From Porphyromonas sp. (lineage in GTDB: Bacteria; Bacteroidota; Bacteroidia; Bacteroidales; Porphyromonadaceae), in NCBI GenBank assembly GCA_022772085.1, contig JALFBN010000002.1:1-64000 (forward strand): 64,000 nt of DNA, written 5' to 3'. The notes beneath the pieces are model-generated. The model saw only the letters and a list, made by a program, of their open reading frames with translations. It was not told the DNA's origin and made no database searches. The translations under genes and the position numbers were made by a program. Positions 46,688 through 55,561 of this stretch are shown in pieces (positions within the stretch are counted from its first letter, which is position 1; each line of letters begins with the position of its first letter).

Positions 46688-48061
46688 TTACTCTGCAATA
46701 ACCTCTACACCCGAAGTTCCTTTAGGGAAGATGTTTAGCAAGTGTGTCTCTTCCGGACCTTTGTCCACCAATACCCGTTTGAGAGCAGTATTCCCCTCTT
46801 TAACAAGGTATTCAGCTTCATCGTTATATTCTCCGTTGCGTAGATTTATCTCTTGGAGTTTGGGCATATTTTCTGCGCCCAGTGTGCGTATAACGGGATT
46901 TTTTGATAGGTCGAGTTGGGTTAGCGGATTCTGATCTACATTCAACTCAAAGAGCATGGGGAGCTTAGATAGATCGAGTGTTTCCAACTGATTTTCGTGT
47001 GCGAAGAGGAACATTAACTTGGGCAAGTTCTCTAAACTGAGCGAGGTGAGTCTGTTTTTGTATACGCTCAATCGGTTCAACTCGGGTAGGTCGCTCAACG
47101 AGACGCTACTGAGTTGATTGTTGTCTATGAAGACTTTCTGGAGTTGAGGAAGCCCCTTAATAATCACTCTATCAAGTTTACAATTGACAGCGAGTATCTG
47201 TGTAAGCTTAGGGAGATCTACGAGTTCCAGACGAGATACCTGCGTTCTGTTTACATTGAAGTCCTCAAGTTCCTTGTTATTACTTACATTGATTGATGAA
47301 ATCTGTGTGTCTTGGACATAAAGAATGTTCAGCTTAGGATTTTGAGTTACATCAATAGCACTTAGTTTTTTGTTGCCAAAGAGTCGAAGATCTTGTAGCT
47401 GAGGCATACCATCAACCCGGAGGGAGGGGATTTCCGTTTGGGTGATATAAAGTTTTTGAAGCTCCTTGAGAGATTCGATTGGAGTGGCATCGCCGATGAA
47501 TTGATTCTTTAGGTTGAGGAATGTCAAGTTCTTAAAAATCTGAATTCCTTCTACGCTGGTGATTTTCTCTTCTGCGGTTGCTTTTGCTTTGTCTGCAATC
47601 TCTAAATTCAATTCTTTGAGTTGTAGAGCCTCCTCCGGAGAGATAATCCCATCTCCATTTGCATCGATCTCGGGGTGAAGCTGGAGTACGCGCTTGGGAA
47701 GATTGGGATCGGAGAATTTATGTTCGGTCGGATTCACCGTAACGGTACATTTTGCAATTTTGGTTACTCCGTTTATTTTCGCTTCGGCAGATACGACCGT
47801 CTTACCGGCATTCTGTGCATGTACGAGACCATCCTTTACGGTGGCTATGGTTGGGTCTTCAGACCTCCACGTTATTTCGAGGTCCTGAGGTTGCTCTACG
47901 GTAAAAGTGAGTTTCTCCTGTTCGTTAATGTTGAGCGTGATAGCTTCTTTCTTGAATATAAAGTCACGGTTGCATGGTTCAGGCTTGAGGCACGACGTTA
48001 CAAATAGCAATACGAAGACCAAGGGCAAACTGATCAAGATGGTGGTGTTTAATCGTTTCAT
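46688..48061 (-). CDS. Surface lipoprotein with Ig-like domain, EF-hand-like loop and leucine-rich repeats
   Basis: 457 residues. Lipoprotein signal with Cys24 (FVTSC). Residues 32-112 form a bacterial Ig-like (Big_2) domain (TWRSEDPTIATV, KTVVSAEAKING). Residues 133-144 read DANGDGIISPEE, a canonical calcium-loop (dockerin/EF-hand) pattern. Residues about 165-440 are leucine-rich repeats of about 20-21 residues (LPKLxxLxVxxNxLxxLxL), as in internalin/BspA-like proteins. Such proteins are surface adhesins or binding proteins; the ligand is not known. No C-terminal sorting domain of type IX secretion is seen. Monocistronic. Confidence 0.82.
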   Translation of the reverse strand: MKRLNTTILISLPLVFVLLFVTSCLKPEPCNRDFIFKKEAITLNINEQEKLTFTVEQPQDLEITWRSEDPTIATVKDGLVHAQNAGKTVVSAEAKINGVTKIAKCTVTVNPTEHKFSDPNLPKRVLQLHPEIDANGDGIISPEEALQLKELNLEIADKAKATAEEKITSVEGIQIFKNLTFLNLKNQFIGDATPIESLKELQKLYITQTEIPSLRVDGMPQLQDLRLFGNKKLSAIDVTQNPKLNILYVQDTQISSINVSNNKELEDFNVNRTQVSRLELVDLPKLTQILAVNCKLDRVIIKGLPQLQKVFIDNNQLSSVSLSDLPELNRLSVYKNRLTSLSLENLPKLMFLFAHENQLETLDLSKLPMLFELNVDQNPLTQLDLSKNPVIRTLGAENMPKLQEINLRNGEYNDEAEYLVKEGNTALKRVLVDKGPEETHLLNIFPKGTSGVEVIAE

Positions 48062-48088
48062 AATCTCATTATTTAGTTATTCCTCCCA

Positions 48089-48096
48089 CAAATATA
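48089..48096 (-). promoter_or_regulatory. -7 box of the LRR lipoprotein gene
   Basis: Minus strand TATATTTG, a full TAnnTTTG match, 28 bases before the ATG. Confidence 0.5.
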
Positions 48097-48210
48097 GTAT
48101 TAGTATCCAATATAATTAGAGGATCGTCGAAGAAAAATTCGATAAAGGAGGAGAGATGGAATCTCTTTTTCCGGGTAAAAGAGTTGGAGTTTTAGCCTGT
48201 GAAACAAAAA

Positions 48211-48252
48211 AGTGCAGCCCTCCATTTTGAAAAGTGTAGGGCTATTTTTTTT
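48211..48252 (+). terminator. Terminator-like hairpin in a divergent intergenic region
   Basis: AGCCCT (48216-48221) pairs with AGGGCT (48238-48243), followed by a run of eight T. No annotated transcript ends here on the + strand, so it may be an attenuator or the end of a small RNA. Confidence 0.45.
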
Positions 48253-48384
48253 GAATGTTTCACGTACTCTATTACTTCTCTTTTACGAGGGGATAAGTGT
48301 ATGCTTTCAATCTCTAATTTTTGAGGATAGACCAAAGTCTCATTTTTATTTGCTTAATTTGTAACCGAAACGGAGAGGATCTCT

Positions 48385-50277
48385 ATGTGTTGTAGGATCG
48401 ATCCGCCCAATAACATGCGTATGGAAGATACTAATTTGAAGCCCCAAGAGGAAATTTTAGGAATGGAAAGCTCTGTTGCTCCTGCTCCTAGTACCTCCCT
48501 TGACGCTCGTGAAAAGCGAGCTGAACACCCTATGCCCGCCCCCGCTTATAAGACCTATTCTAGTGAGGAGATTGAGTCGATGACTTGTCCGCAACTTGTG
48601 GATGCCATTGCCTTAATGACCCAGTCCGAGGTCATGCCTTCACGCAAAGACGTAGATGCGCTAAAAAAAGGTTTTGATCGGAAAAAGAGTACGTGTGAGA
48701 AAGCCGATACTGATGAGGCTCGTGCGGCTTTGGAAGAGATAAAATTGCACGAGAGCAGATTGCGGGATATTTTAGAAGCCTATCGTACCCGTCACCAGCA
48801 ATATCTGGAAGAGGAACTTCGTAGTCAAGAGGTCAATTATGAGCGCAAGCGCGAATTGATTGATGCGTTGCGTACCATTATCTCCAGCCAAGATGACTTT
48901 GCGTCCATACGTACACGCTATTATGATATCGAAGAGGAGTGGAAGAGCATTGGCCTGGTACCTGAGTCAAAATACAACGATTTGCAGGCTGAATATAGTA
49001 AGTTGCGAGAAGATTACTACGACCTCCGTCAGATGAATGAGGAGAGTCGGGCATATGATTTCCGCAAAAACCTCGAAGCGAAGAATGATCTTATTGCTCA
49101 AGCAGAGGCTCTTGTCGAGAGCGAAGATATTCTAGAGGCTTGCAAAGAATTGCAACAACTACATCGAGAGTGGAAGGAGATCGGTCCCGTAGAGAAGTCT
49201 GTCCGCGATGAAATTTGGGCACGATTCAATGCTCTCTCTCACGAGTTGAATAAACGCCGTCAAGAGTATTTTGACAAGCGTAATGAGGAGGAAGAAGCCA
49301 ATCTCAAAGCCAAGCAAGAGATCTGCGTTGCTGTAGAGTCTCTTGATCTTGACTCTTTCAATACGGTGTCTAAGTGGCAAAGTGTTACAGATGAGGTGCT
49401 TAAATACCAAGCTCAATGGAAAGAGACGGGAAAAGCTCCCCGTAGCGAGAGCAATGAAGTTTATAAACGATTCCGCGCGGCTTGCAACCTCTTTTTTGAG
49501 CGCAAGGCGATATTCTTCAAAACGTTGCGTGAACAGTACAACGATGCTGATGCTAAGAAGCGTAAGATCATCGAAGAGGCAGAGTCGCTTGCTACTAGTA
49601 CCGAGTGGAACAAAACGGCAAAACGCTTGATCGAATTGCAAGAGGAGTGGCGTCAAGCAGGACGTTCCTCTAAAAAAGTGGGTGATGACCTTTGGGCACG
49701 TTTCCGTGCCGCTTGTGATACCTTCTTTGAAGCTCGTAAGACGCAAGGCGCAGCTCGCAATACGGAGCAAACTGCCAACCTTAAACGAAAACGGGAGATC
49801 ATTGCCGAGATCGAAGCCCTTGTTTCTCTTGAAAATGTGCCTCAAGAGGAGATGCGAAGTAAGCTTAATGGCCTGACCGAGCAGTTCAATGCCGTAGGGC
49901 ATGTGCCTTACCGAGATAAAGAGAAGGTGTATAATGCCTACTATCGGGCTGTCGACAAGGTGTATGAAAAGTTCCAAATGGAGCGTAACCAACGCCGTCT
50001 CGAGGCCTTTGCTTCGGATGTGGATGAGATGCATGGTGATGTGAAGAAGATGGAAGAGGAGCTCGAACGTCTCTATCGTACTCGTGAGCGTATGTCCAAG
50101 GAGTTGCAGACCTCAACGGGTAATCTGGATCTCTTTTCGGTTTCTTCGAAATGGGGCGATTCGATGATGCGAGATGTTGAGCAGAAGCAACAACGCCTCA
50201 AGCGAGATCTCGTAAGCATTGGCGAAAAGATACGCCTATTGCGTGAAGCTGTCAAAATTGCTCGCGAAGGAAAATAA
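48385..50277 (+). CDS. DUF349 coiled-coil protein
   Basis: 630 residues, mostly helical, with at least four DUF349 repeats (each about 70 residues with a W-K-x-I/T-G-P/K core: EEWKSIGLVP, REWKEIGPVE, AQWKETGKAP, EEWRQAGRSS) and a long C-terminal coiled coil. It is cytosolic, with no signal or membrane segment. The family is common in Bacteroidota and its function is not established. Start uncertain: the ATG at 48385 has a GGAGAGGAT about eight bases upstream, but ATGs at 48415 and 48421 give a more ordinary N terminus. Confidence 0.82.
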   Translation: MCCRIDPPNNMRMEDTNLKPQEEILGMESSVAPAPSTSLDAREKRAEHPMPAPAYKTYSSEEIESMTCPQLVDAIALMTQSEVMPSRKDVDALKKGFDRKKSTCEKADTDEARAALEEIKLHESRLRDILEAYRTRHQQYLEEELRSQEVNYERKRELIDALRTIISSQDDFASIRTRYYDIEEEWKSIGLVPESKYNDLQAEYSKLREDYYDLRQMNEESRAYDFRKNLEAKNDLIAQAEALVESEDILEACKELQQLHREWKEIGPVEKSVRDEIWARFNALSHELNKRRQEYFDKRNEEEEANLKAKQEICVAVESLDLDSFNTVSKWQSVTDEVLKYQAQWKETGKAPRSESNEVYKRFRAACNLFFERKAIFFKTLREQYNDADAKKRKIIEEAESLATSTEWNKTAKRLIELQEEWRQAGRSSKKVGDDLWARFRAACDTFFEARKTQGAARNTEQTANLKRKREIIAEIEALVSLENVPQEEMRSKLNGLTEQFNAVGHVPYRDKEKVYNAYYRAVDKVYEKFQMERNQRRLEAFASDVDEMHGDVKKMEEELERLYRTRERMSKELQTSTGNLDLFSVSSKWGDSMMRDVEQKQQRLKRDLVSIGEKIRLLREAVKIAREGK

Positions 50278-50328
50278 TAATCCCATATCTAGAATTTGAT
50301 TCATACTGGATTTTAGAAATGACTGAAT

Positions 50329-50394
50329 AGCCACTCATTGCCCCTAGAGAGACCAAAAGGAACTTCCAAAGAGGGCTTTGAGTGGCTTTTTTTT
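50329..50394 (+). terminator. Terminator after the DUF349 gene
   Basis: AGCCACTCA (50329-50337) pairs with TGAGTGGCT (50379-50387), followed by a run of T; the loop is long (41 bases). Confidence 0.75.
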
Positions 50395-50426
50395 GTGGAA
50401 TAACGGAAGATGCAACATAACAAAAT

Positions 50427-51446
50427 ATGAGTAGGGAGCGGCTGCTGATTACTGGTGCTACGGGATTTATCGGTCAGTATATTGTGGATCGAGCCTTGGA
50501 TCTAGGCTTTGATGTATGGGTTGCCATCCGCAAAGAGAGTTCGACTCTGTCCTTTGAGGGTAAGCCCATTCACCTATTAGAGATTGATTTTTATTCTGTG
50601 GATCAGATGGTGGAGACCTTTGCTCTGGTACCTTGTGACTCTCCGACAGAGGCCCCCTTTCGCTATGTGATCCATAATGCAGGGCTGACCAAAACAACAT
50701 GCCGGGATCTTTTTATGGAGGTAAATGCCGAGCACACCCATCGCCTTATGGAGGCACTGGAGCGGATGCCCGCTATGCCCGAGCGATTCCTTCTTATGAG
50801 TAGCATGGGGAGTTATGGAGCAAATAAGACGAATCGCCCTCTGGATGCAAGGATGCCTCATGAGCCCCATACCGCCTATGGTCGAAGCAAACTCAAGGCC
50901 GAGCACTATGTACGTGAGTCCGACTTCCGATATACTATTCTAAATCCGACGGGGGTGTATGGTTTTGGAGATAAGGACTATTGGCTCTCCATCGAAACGA
51001 TGCAAAAGGGATGGAGCTTTTTATCGGGGAGGAAGCACCAAAAACTCTCTTTTGTCTATGTGCGAGATTTGGTAGAAGCTCTTTTTCTCGTACTAACGCA
51101 CCCCGAGGCAGAGGGGCAAAACTACCTCGTCTCTGATGGCAAGAGCTATGACGACCATGAGTTTACCTTATACGTCTCCAAGCATATCAATCGCAAGGTA
51201 CATGAAGTGCGCGTACCTCTATTCTTGATCTACATTGCTTGCGTTATAGGAGAGTTCTATGGACGGATCTTTAAGAAACCGATTGCCCTAAACCTGGATA
51301 AATATCCCATCCTCAAACAACGCAACTGGAGTTGCGATATTACGCCGCTTCTCGCTCTAGGTTACCGTCCTCAATACGATTTGGAAAAGGGCTTAGAGGA
51401 GTGCTTTACGCTCTCAAAGGAGGCGGAGTGTATAAGAAAGAGATAA
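50427..51446 (+). CDS. NAD-dependent epimerase/dehydratase (extended SDR)
   Basis: 339-residue Rossmann-fold enzyme. Cofactor motif TGATGFIGQ at the N terminus, VIHNAG, and active-site Tyr-x-x-x-Lys as YGRSK (about 151-155). C-terminal part resembles 3-beta-hydroxysteroid dehydrogenase/isomerase-like and nucleotide-sugar epimerases, including a hydrophobic IYIACVIG segment. Substrate not identifiable. Its stop (51444-51446) touches the xerD stop (51447-51449), so the two convergent genes have no spacer. Confidence 0.85.
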   Translation: MSRERLLITGATGFIGQYIVDRALDLGFDVWVAIRKESSTLSFEGKPIHLLEIDFYSVDQMVETFALVPCDSPTEAPFRYVIHNAGLTKTTCRDLFMEVNAEHTHRLMEALERMPAMPERFLLMSSMGSYGANKTNRPLDARMPHEPHTAYGRSKLKAEHYVRESDFRYTILNPTGVYGFGDKDYWLSIETMQKGWSFLSGRKHQKLSFVYVRDLVEALFLVLTHPEAEGQNYLVSDGKSYDDHEFTLYVSKHINRKVHEVRVPLFLIYIACVIGEFYGRIFKKPIALNLDKYPILKQRNWSCDITPLLALGYRPQYDLEKGLEECFTLSKEAECIRKR

Positions 51447-52352
51447 TCAATCCGTTCGATTCCTCGGGTGATGACACAGGATCTCCTTTCGAAGGGTTTG
51501 GGTGTCAATATGTGTATAGATCTCCGTTGTCCCGATATCTTCGTGCCCTAGCATAAGGCGGATTGCCTGCAAGTTCGCCCCTCCATCCAGGAGGTGTGTG
51601 GCGAAGCTGTGGCGAAAGGTGTGTGGACTTATCGTTTTTTTTATTCCGGCCTCTGTGGCCAACCCTTTTACCACCTCAAACACACTATTGCGAGCGATAG
51701 CCTTGCCCAGCCGAGATAAGAATACAAAATCCTCCTGACCTGACTTGGGTGTTGGGCGATCGGGAGAGGAGAGGTACCGCTCGATGCACTCCAAAGCAAC
51801 CGTACTTATCGGTACAAGACGCTCCTTGCGCCCCTTACCTACCACATGTACAAAGGCTTCGTCGGGATGAATATCGCTCATTTTAAGGTGACACAATTCA
51901 CTAACCCGCAATCCACAACTATACAGAACTTCGATGATAGCCCTATTGCGTAGTCCCTCTCGTTTGCTGTAATCGATAGAGTCTATGATACGATCGATCT
52001 CCTCCACGGAGAGTATGGTAGGGAGGTGTAATCCCAGTTTGGGCGATTCGAGTAGCTCTGTTGGTTCTTTATTGATATACTGTTCTACATATAGGAAGCG
52101 ATAGAAGTTTTTGATCCCGGCAATAGTACGTGCGATGGAGCGCACAGCAATGCCACAGTCGTATAGTGTGGCTATAAAGTGTTCTAGGTGTTCGTATTGT
52201 ATCTCTTCGATGGGGATTGCTCTATCCTCGGCGTAGGTGATCAGTTTCCCTAGGTCTAGGAGATAGGCATTGATGCTGTTGGTGGTGAGGCCTTGTTCGA
52301 GTTGTAGATGGCGTTTGAAGGCCATGGCGAGCTTTTCATTTGATGGATTCAT
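51447..52352 (-). CDS. xerD: Site-specific tyrosine recombinase XerD
   Basis: 301-residue recombinase that resolves chromosome dimers at dif. SAM-like core-binding domain 1-95 and catalytic domain 110-295 with all active-site residues: Arg149 (CGLRVSE), Lys173, His244 and Arg247 (HTFRH), His270 (LGHED), Tyr279 (IYTH). The complete set contrasts with the mobile-element integrase at 60-1289. Divergent from aroQ with a 70-base gap to its true start. XerC is not in the window, and no dif site was recognised. Confidence 0.93.
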   Translation of the reverse strand: MNPSNEKLAMAFKRHLQLEQGLTTNSINAYLLDLGKLITYAEDRAIPIEEIQYEHLEHFIATLYDCGIAVRSIARTIAGIKNFYRFLYVEQYINKEPTELLESPKLGLHLPTILSVEEIDRIIDSIDYSKREGLRNRAIIEVLYSCGLRVSELCHLKMSDIHPDEAFVHVVGKGRKERLVPISTVALECIERYLSSPDRPTPKSGQEDFVFLSRLGKAIARNSVFEVVKGLATEAGIKKTISPHTFRHSFATHLLDGGANLQAIRLMLGHEDIGTTEIYTHIDTQTLRKEILCHHPRNRTD

Positions 52353-52387
52353 GAGAACTTTTCTGCGAGGAATATAGTCTAAATCAC

Positions 52388-52395
52388 TACCTTTG
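52388..52395 (+). promoter_or_regulatory. -7 box of the aroQ-cob operon
   Basis: TACCTTTG, full TAnnTTTG match, 27 bases before the aroQ ATG at 52423. It lies across a possible upstream alternative start (52393), which is therefore excluded. Confidence 0.6.
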
Positions 52396-52422
52396 TGCTA
52401 CAAAGATAAGATTACTAAACTT

Positions 52423-52869
52423 ATGCAACGGCAACGATATATCATATTGGATGGCCCCAGCCTCAATCGTTTGGGACGTCGGGAACCTGCCATTTATGGT
52501 AAAACATCGAGTCAAGAGATGCTCCAAGAGGTACAGCAACGCTTCCCCGAGGTGGAGATCGAGTACTACCAATCCAACCACGAGGGCACCCTTATTGATT
52601 ATTTACAACGATTTGATGATGAGGGGGTGGCTGGTATTGTCCTCAATGCAGGGGCCTATACCCACACTTCAATAGCTCTTGCCGATGCGATCCGTTGCTT
52701 ATCCGTTCCCATTATAGAGGTGCATATTAGCAATACTGCTGCTCGAGAAGATTTTCGCCATACCTCTTATATCTCCTCCGTTGTGCGAGGTACTATCACA
52801 GGATTTGGTATGAGGAGTTATCAGTTGGCAATTCAAGCTTTTTTTGAAGAATACCAAGCACAAGCCTAA
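52423..52869 (+). CDS. aroQ: 3-Dehydroquinate dehydratase, type II (divergent active site)
   Basis: 148-residue dodecameric enzyme for the third step of the shikimate pathway. Conserved parts: catalytic Arg20 and Tyr25 (RREPAIYG), QSNHEGTLID, NAGAYTHTS, His101 in EVHISN, and FRHTSY. The usual NGPNLN signature reads DGPSLN: the Asn corresponding to N12 of the M. tuberculosis enzyme, which contacts the intermediate, is Ser13. I use the ATG at 52423 because the promoter -7 box overlaps the longer frame. First gene of a seven-gene + strand operon; the next gene starts 14 bases later. Confidence 0.92.
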   Translation: MQRQRYIILDGPSLNRLGRREPAIYGKTSSQEMLQEVQQRFPEVEIEYYQSNHEGTLIDYLQRFDDEGVAGIVLNAGAYTHTSIALADAIRCLSVPIIEVHISNTAAREDFRHTSYISSVVRGTITGFGMRSYQLAIQAFFEEYQAQA

Positions 52870-52883
52870 TCTTTAAGCTCATC

Positions 52884-53534
52884 ATGTCCTTGCAATCCGA
52901 TTTATTAGAGTCTTATTTGGAGAGTCACTCTTCGGAGGAGCCTGCCGAGCTTTCCTTTTTGAGAAGGGAGGCTCATGTGCATCTATTACAACCACGGATG
53001 ATTTCGGGGCATTTACAAGGGCGACTCCTCAAGATGCTTGTGCAAATGGTTAACCCTCGTAACGTATTGGAGCTAGGGACCTATACGGGATATGCTTCGC
53101 TCTGTCTTGCAGAGGGACTTCTGCTCCCGGAGGCTCAGGTGCATTCCATAGAGTGTAATGATGAGATGGAAGACTTCATCAGACGTTCCCTTGCACACTC
53201 TCCTTTTGGAGAACGAGTGAGTATTCATTTTGGGGATGCCTTATCTCTTATTCCTACCTTGGTGTCAAGCTATCCTATTGATTTGGTCTATATAGACGCA
53301 GATAAGAGACACTATGTAGACTACTATGAGGCACTTATCCCACACCTTTCTTCAGGGGCTTTAATCCTAGCTGATAATACTTTGTGGGATGGTAAAGTGT
53401 TACAGATACCTCTACCTCAAGATGCCCAATCCCAAGGAATTTTGCAATTTAATGACTTGGTTGCCCAAGATCCACGAGTGGAAGTGGTCTTACTCCCTTT
53501 GAGGGATGGTCTTTCGATGATCCGTAAGAGATGA
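52884..53534 (+). CDS. Class I SAM-dependent O-methyltransferase (catechol-type)
   Basis: 216 residues with the SAM-binding ELGTYTGYASLCLAEG, acidic HSIECNDE and the metal-binding VYIDADKRHY / ILADNTLWDG blocks of the divalent-cation-dependent O-methyltransferase family (YrrM/CCoAOMT-like). Members methylate catechols or tRNA hydroxyuridine (TrmR); the substrate here is unknown. Its stop overlaps the next start as ATGA. Confidence 0.88.
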   Translation: MSLQSDLLESYLESHSSEEPAELSFLRREAHVHLLQPRMISGHLQGRLLKMLVQMVNPRNVLELGTYTGYASLCLAEGLLLPEAQVHSIECNDEMEDFIRRSLAHSPFGERVSIHFGDALSLIPTLVSSYPIDLVYIDADKRHYVDYYEALIPHLSSGALILADNTLWDGKVLQIPLPQDAQSQGILQFNDLVAQDPRVEVVLLPLRDGLSMIRKR

Positions 53535-53992
53535 AAAGGGGAGGTCGCATTGTACAAATACTCCTGCTTATAGCAGGTTGCGTTGCTGTTGCGCTCGGTA
53601 TTTTGGGGCTATTCCTACCCGTATTGCCGACGACACCCTTTATGCTTCTTGCTGCCTATTGTTTTTGTCGCAGTTCTCAACGGCTCTATATTTGGCTCAT
53701 GAGCCATCCTGTTTTTGGTTTTAAGTTGTATAGCTACCGAGTAATGCGTGGAATGACCCTCCGTGCCAAGTGGCAGGTTTGGATCTTTTTGTGGTTATCC
53801 ATAGGACTCTCTATGATGTTAGTTCCTTCGTGGTGGTTGCGTGCCTTGTTGTTCCTCGTAGCTCTGTCTGTCACGGCACATATTGCCCATTTATCAACGA
53901 TCACGGATGAGGTTAAAGAGTCTCACTACGAGGCCTACATTCGATTCCGACAAGAGCTGAAAGCTAGAAAAAGAGAATCCAATCACCTTTAG
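53531..53992 (+). CDS. DUF454/YbaN inner-membrane protein
   Basis: 153 residues with three to four hydrophobic segments (8-26, 33-45, 82-105) and the family pattern LGLFLPVLPTTPFMLLAAYCFCRSS followed by the short 'HPVFG' helix; this is the YbaN/DUF454 group. Function not established. It sits between the O-methyltransferase and cobU, overlapping the former by four bases (ATGA) and five bases before cobU. Its steady presence inside this operon should be checked in relatives. Confidence 0.88.
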   Translation: MKRGGRIVQILLLIAGCVAVALGILGLFLPVLPTTPFMLLAAYCFCRSSQRLYIWLMSHPVFGFKLYSYRVMRGMTLRAKWQVWIFLWLSIGLSMMLVPSWWLRALLFLVALSVTAHIAHLSTITDEVKESHYEAYIRFRQELKARKRESNHL

Positions 53993-53997
53993 AACAT

Positions 53998-54510
53998 ATG
54001 ACACGAGTTATACTGATTACGGGCGGACAGCGATCTGGGAAAAGTCTTTATGCCGAGCAGTGCGCACTCTCCCTATCAGAACATCCCATATATGTGGCTA
54101 CGGCACGCATCTTTGATGAGGACTTTCGGGAGCGGGTTGCCATCCATCAAGCCCGAAGAGGAAAGCAATGGATCAATATAGAAGAGGATAAAGATTTGGC
54201 ACAGCACGACTTTTCTCATCAAGTTGTATTGGTCGATTGCTTGACTTTGTGGGCTACCAATTTTTTCTTTGACCTCAATGAATCAGTACCCGATGCTCTA
54301 GAGGCTTTACGTATGCAGTTGGAGGCTTTATATCGACAAACAGAAGTTACCTATATATTTGTAACCAACGAATTGGGATTAGGAGGCGTCTCTGCCCATG
54401 CCGTACAACGTAAGTTCGCCGATTTACAGGGGAGTCTCAATCAGATGGTCGCCTCTGAAGCTGATGAAGTGACCATGATGATCTCGGGTATTCCGATGCG
54501 TATCAAATAA
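53998..54510 (+). CDS. cobU: Adenosylcobinamide kinase / adenosylcobinamide-phosphate guanylyltransferase
   Basis: 170-residue bifunctional enzyme that phosphorylates adenosylcobinamide and then adds GMP, making AdoCbi-GDP. Walker A GGQRSGKS (9-16), the CobU motif ARIFDEDFRERV with the GMP-accepting His in the next helix (VAIHQARRG), and VTNELGLGGVSAH. Opens the four-gene cobU-cobT-cobS-cobC set for nucleotide-loop assembly, used for both synthesis and salvage of cobinamide. Confidence 0.95.
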   Translation: MTRVILITGGQRSGKSLYAEQCALSLSEHPIYVATARIFDEDFRERVAIHQARRGKQWINIEEDKDLAQHDFSHQVVLVDCLTLWATNFFFDLNESVPDALEALRMQLEALYRQTEVTYIFVTNELGLGGVSAHAVQRKFADLQGSLNQMVASEADEVTMMISGIPMRIK

Positions 54511-54520
54511 TTATTTTAAT

Positions 54521-55561
54521 ATGAAATCATATCATATCCCCCCGGTTAATAGCGATCTAATCCCATCTATACAAGAAAAAATTGACCACCTCTCCAAAAG
54601 TAAGGAGTCGCTCGGTTATGTCGAAACACTCGCCCTGCGTATCGCTTTGATGCAGGAGACACTGACTCCTTCGCTATCTCATCCCTGTCACATCCTATTC
54701 TCGGCAGATCATGGTGTCGTAGAAGATGGTGTGAGTTTGGCACCTCAGTTTATAACCTATCAGCAGACGCTAAACTTCGCTAGAGGGGGGGCTTGTGCTT
54801 CAGTATTCGCTAAATTGTATGGATTTGATTTCACGATTGTGGATGCAGGAGTGGTGGGAGATCTCTCTATTGAGCCCACGATCATCAATCGGAAAGTGGC
54901 AGAGGGAACGCAAAATTATCGTTTAAGACCTGCCATGACTCGAGAGCAGATGGAGTATTGTCTTCAAGTTGGAGAGGAGTTTGTAGCCTCCTTTGAGGCT
55001 AAAGGATCTAATGTGCTTAGTGTGGGCGAGATGGGGATTGGGAATACATCGACCTCTTCGCTTTGGATGCACTTTCTTACCCAAATTCCTTTGCCGGATT
55101 GTGTTGGTGTGGGATCAGGGCTGTCACCCCAAGGGGTACGGCACAAGGTTGAGATCCTCACAGAGGCGGCCCGTCGTTTGGATGGAGATCCTACTCCCGA
55201 AAAGTTGATGCAAGAGTTTGGCGGCTTTGAGCTTGTGATGGCCGTTGGTGCCATGCTTGCGGCGGCGGAGCGTCGGATGCTTGTTTTAGTTGATGGCTTT
55301 GTCATGGGAGCTGTTGCCTTGATGGCCTCCCATATAGCTCCAAACTTTTTGGATTATGTGGTCTTTGGACATAAGAGTAAAGAGGCTGGACACGTTAAGA
55401 TGTTGGCTGCAATGAATGCCGTTCCCTTGCTTGACTTAGGAATGCACTTGGGAGAAGGTATTGGTGCTATGATGGCTTACCCGATCGTAGAGGGGGCTGT
55501 TGCCATGCTTACACAGATGGGTACATTTACATCCGATGGTATAACCAAGTATTTTAAGTAA
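54521..55561 (+). CDS. cobT: Nicotinate-nucleotide-dimethylbenzimidazole phosphoribosyltransferase
   Basis: 346 residues. Activates the lower-ligand base (dimethylbenzimidazole or another benzimidazole/purine) to its alpha-ribotide for CobS. Motifs: SADHGVVEDGVS, GEMGIGNTSTSS, DGFVMGAVALMAS, GHKSKE and a C-terminal catalytic Glu in MHLGEGIGAMMAYP. Which base is used cannot be told. The stop overlaps the cobS ATG by one base (TAATG). Confidence 0.96.
   Translation: MKSYHIPPVNSDLIPSIQEKIDHLSKSKESLGYVETLALRIALMQETLTPSLSHPCHILFSADHGVVEDGVSLAPQFITYQQTLNFARGGACASVFAKLYGFDFTIVDAGVVGDLSIEPTIINRKVAEGTQNYRLRPAMTREQMEYCLQVGEEFVASFEAKGSNVLSVGEMGIGNTSTSSLWMHFLTQIPLPDCVGVGSGLSPQGVRHKVEILTEAARRLDGDPTPEKLMQEFGGFELVMAVGAMLAAAERRMLVLVDGFVMGAVALMASHIAPNFLDYVVFGHKSKEAGHVKMLAAMNAVPLLDLGMHLGEGIGAMMAYPIVEGAVAMLTQMGTFTSDGITKYFK

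Larger units (their letters stand above)
48062..48384. other. 323-base region between divergent LRR lipoprotein and DUF349 genes
   Basis: Contains the lipoprotein -7 box (48089-48096), a terminator-like hairpin (48211-48252) and a weak TTAATTTG box (48354-48361) for the DUF349 gene. No gene seen. Confidence 0.55.

Noticed and set aside
49159-50034. 291-codon antisense frame inside the DUF349 gene
   Set aside because: Arises from the biased codon pattern of the coiled-coil repeats; no promoter and no family similarity.
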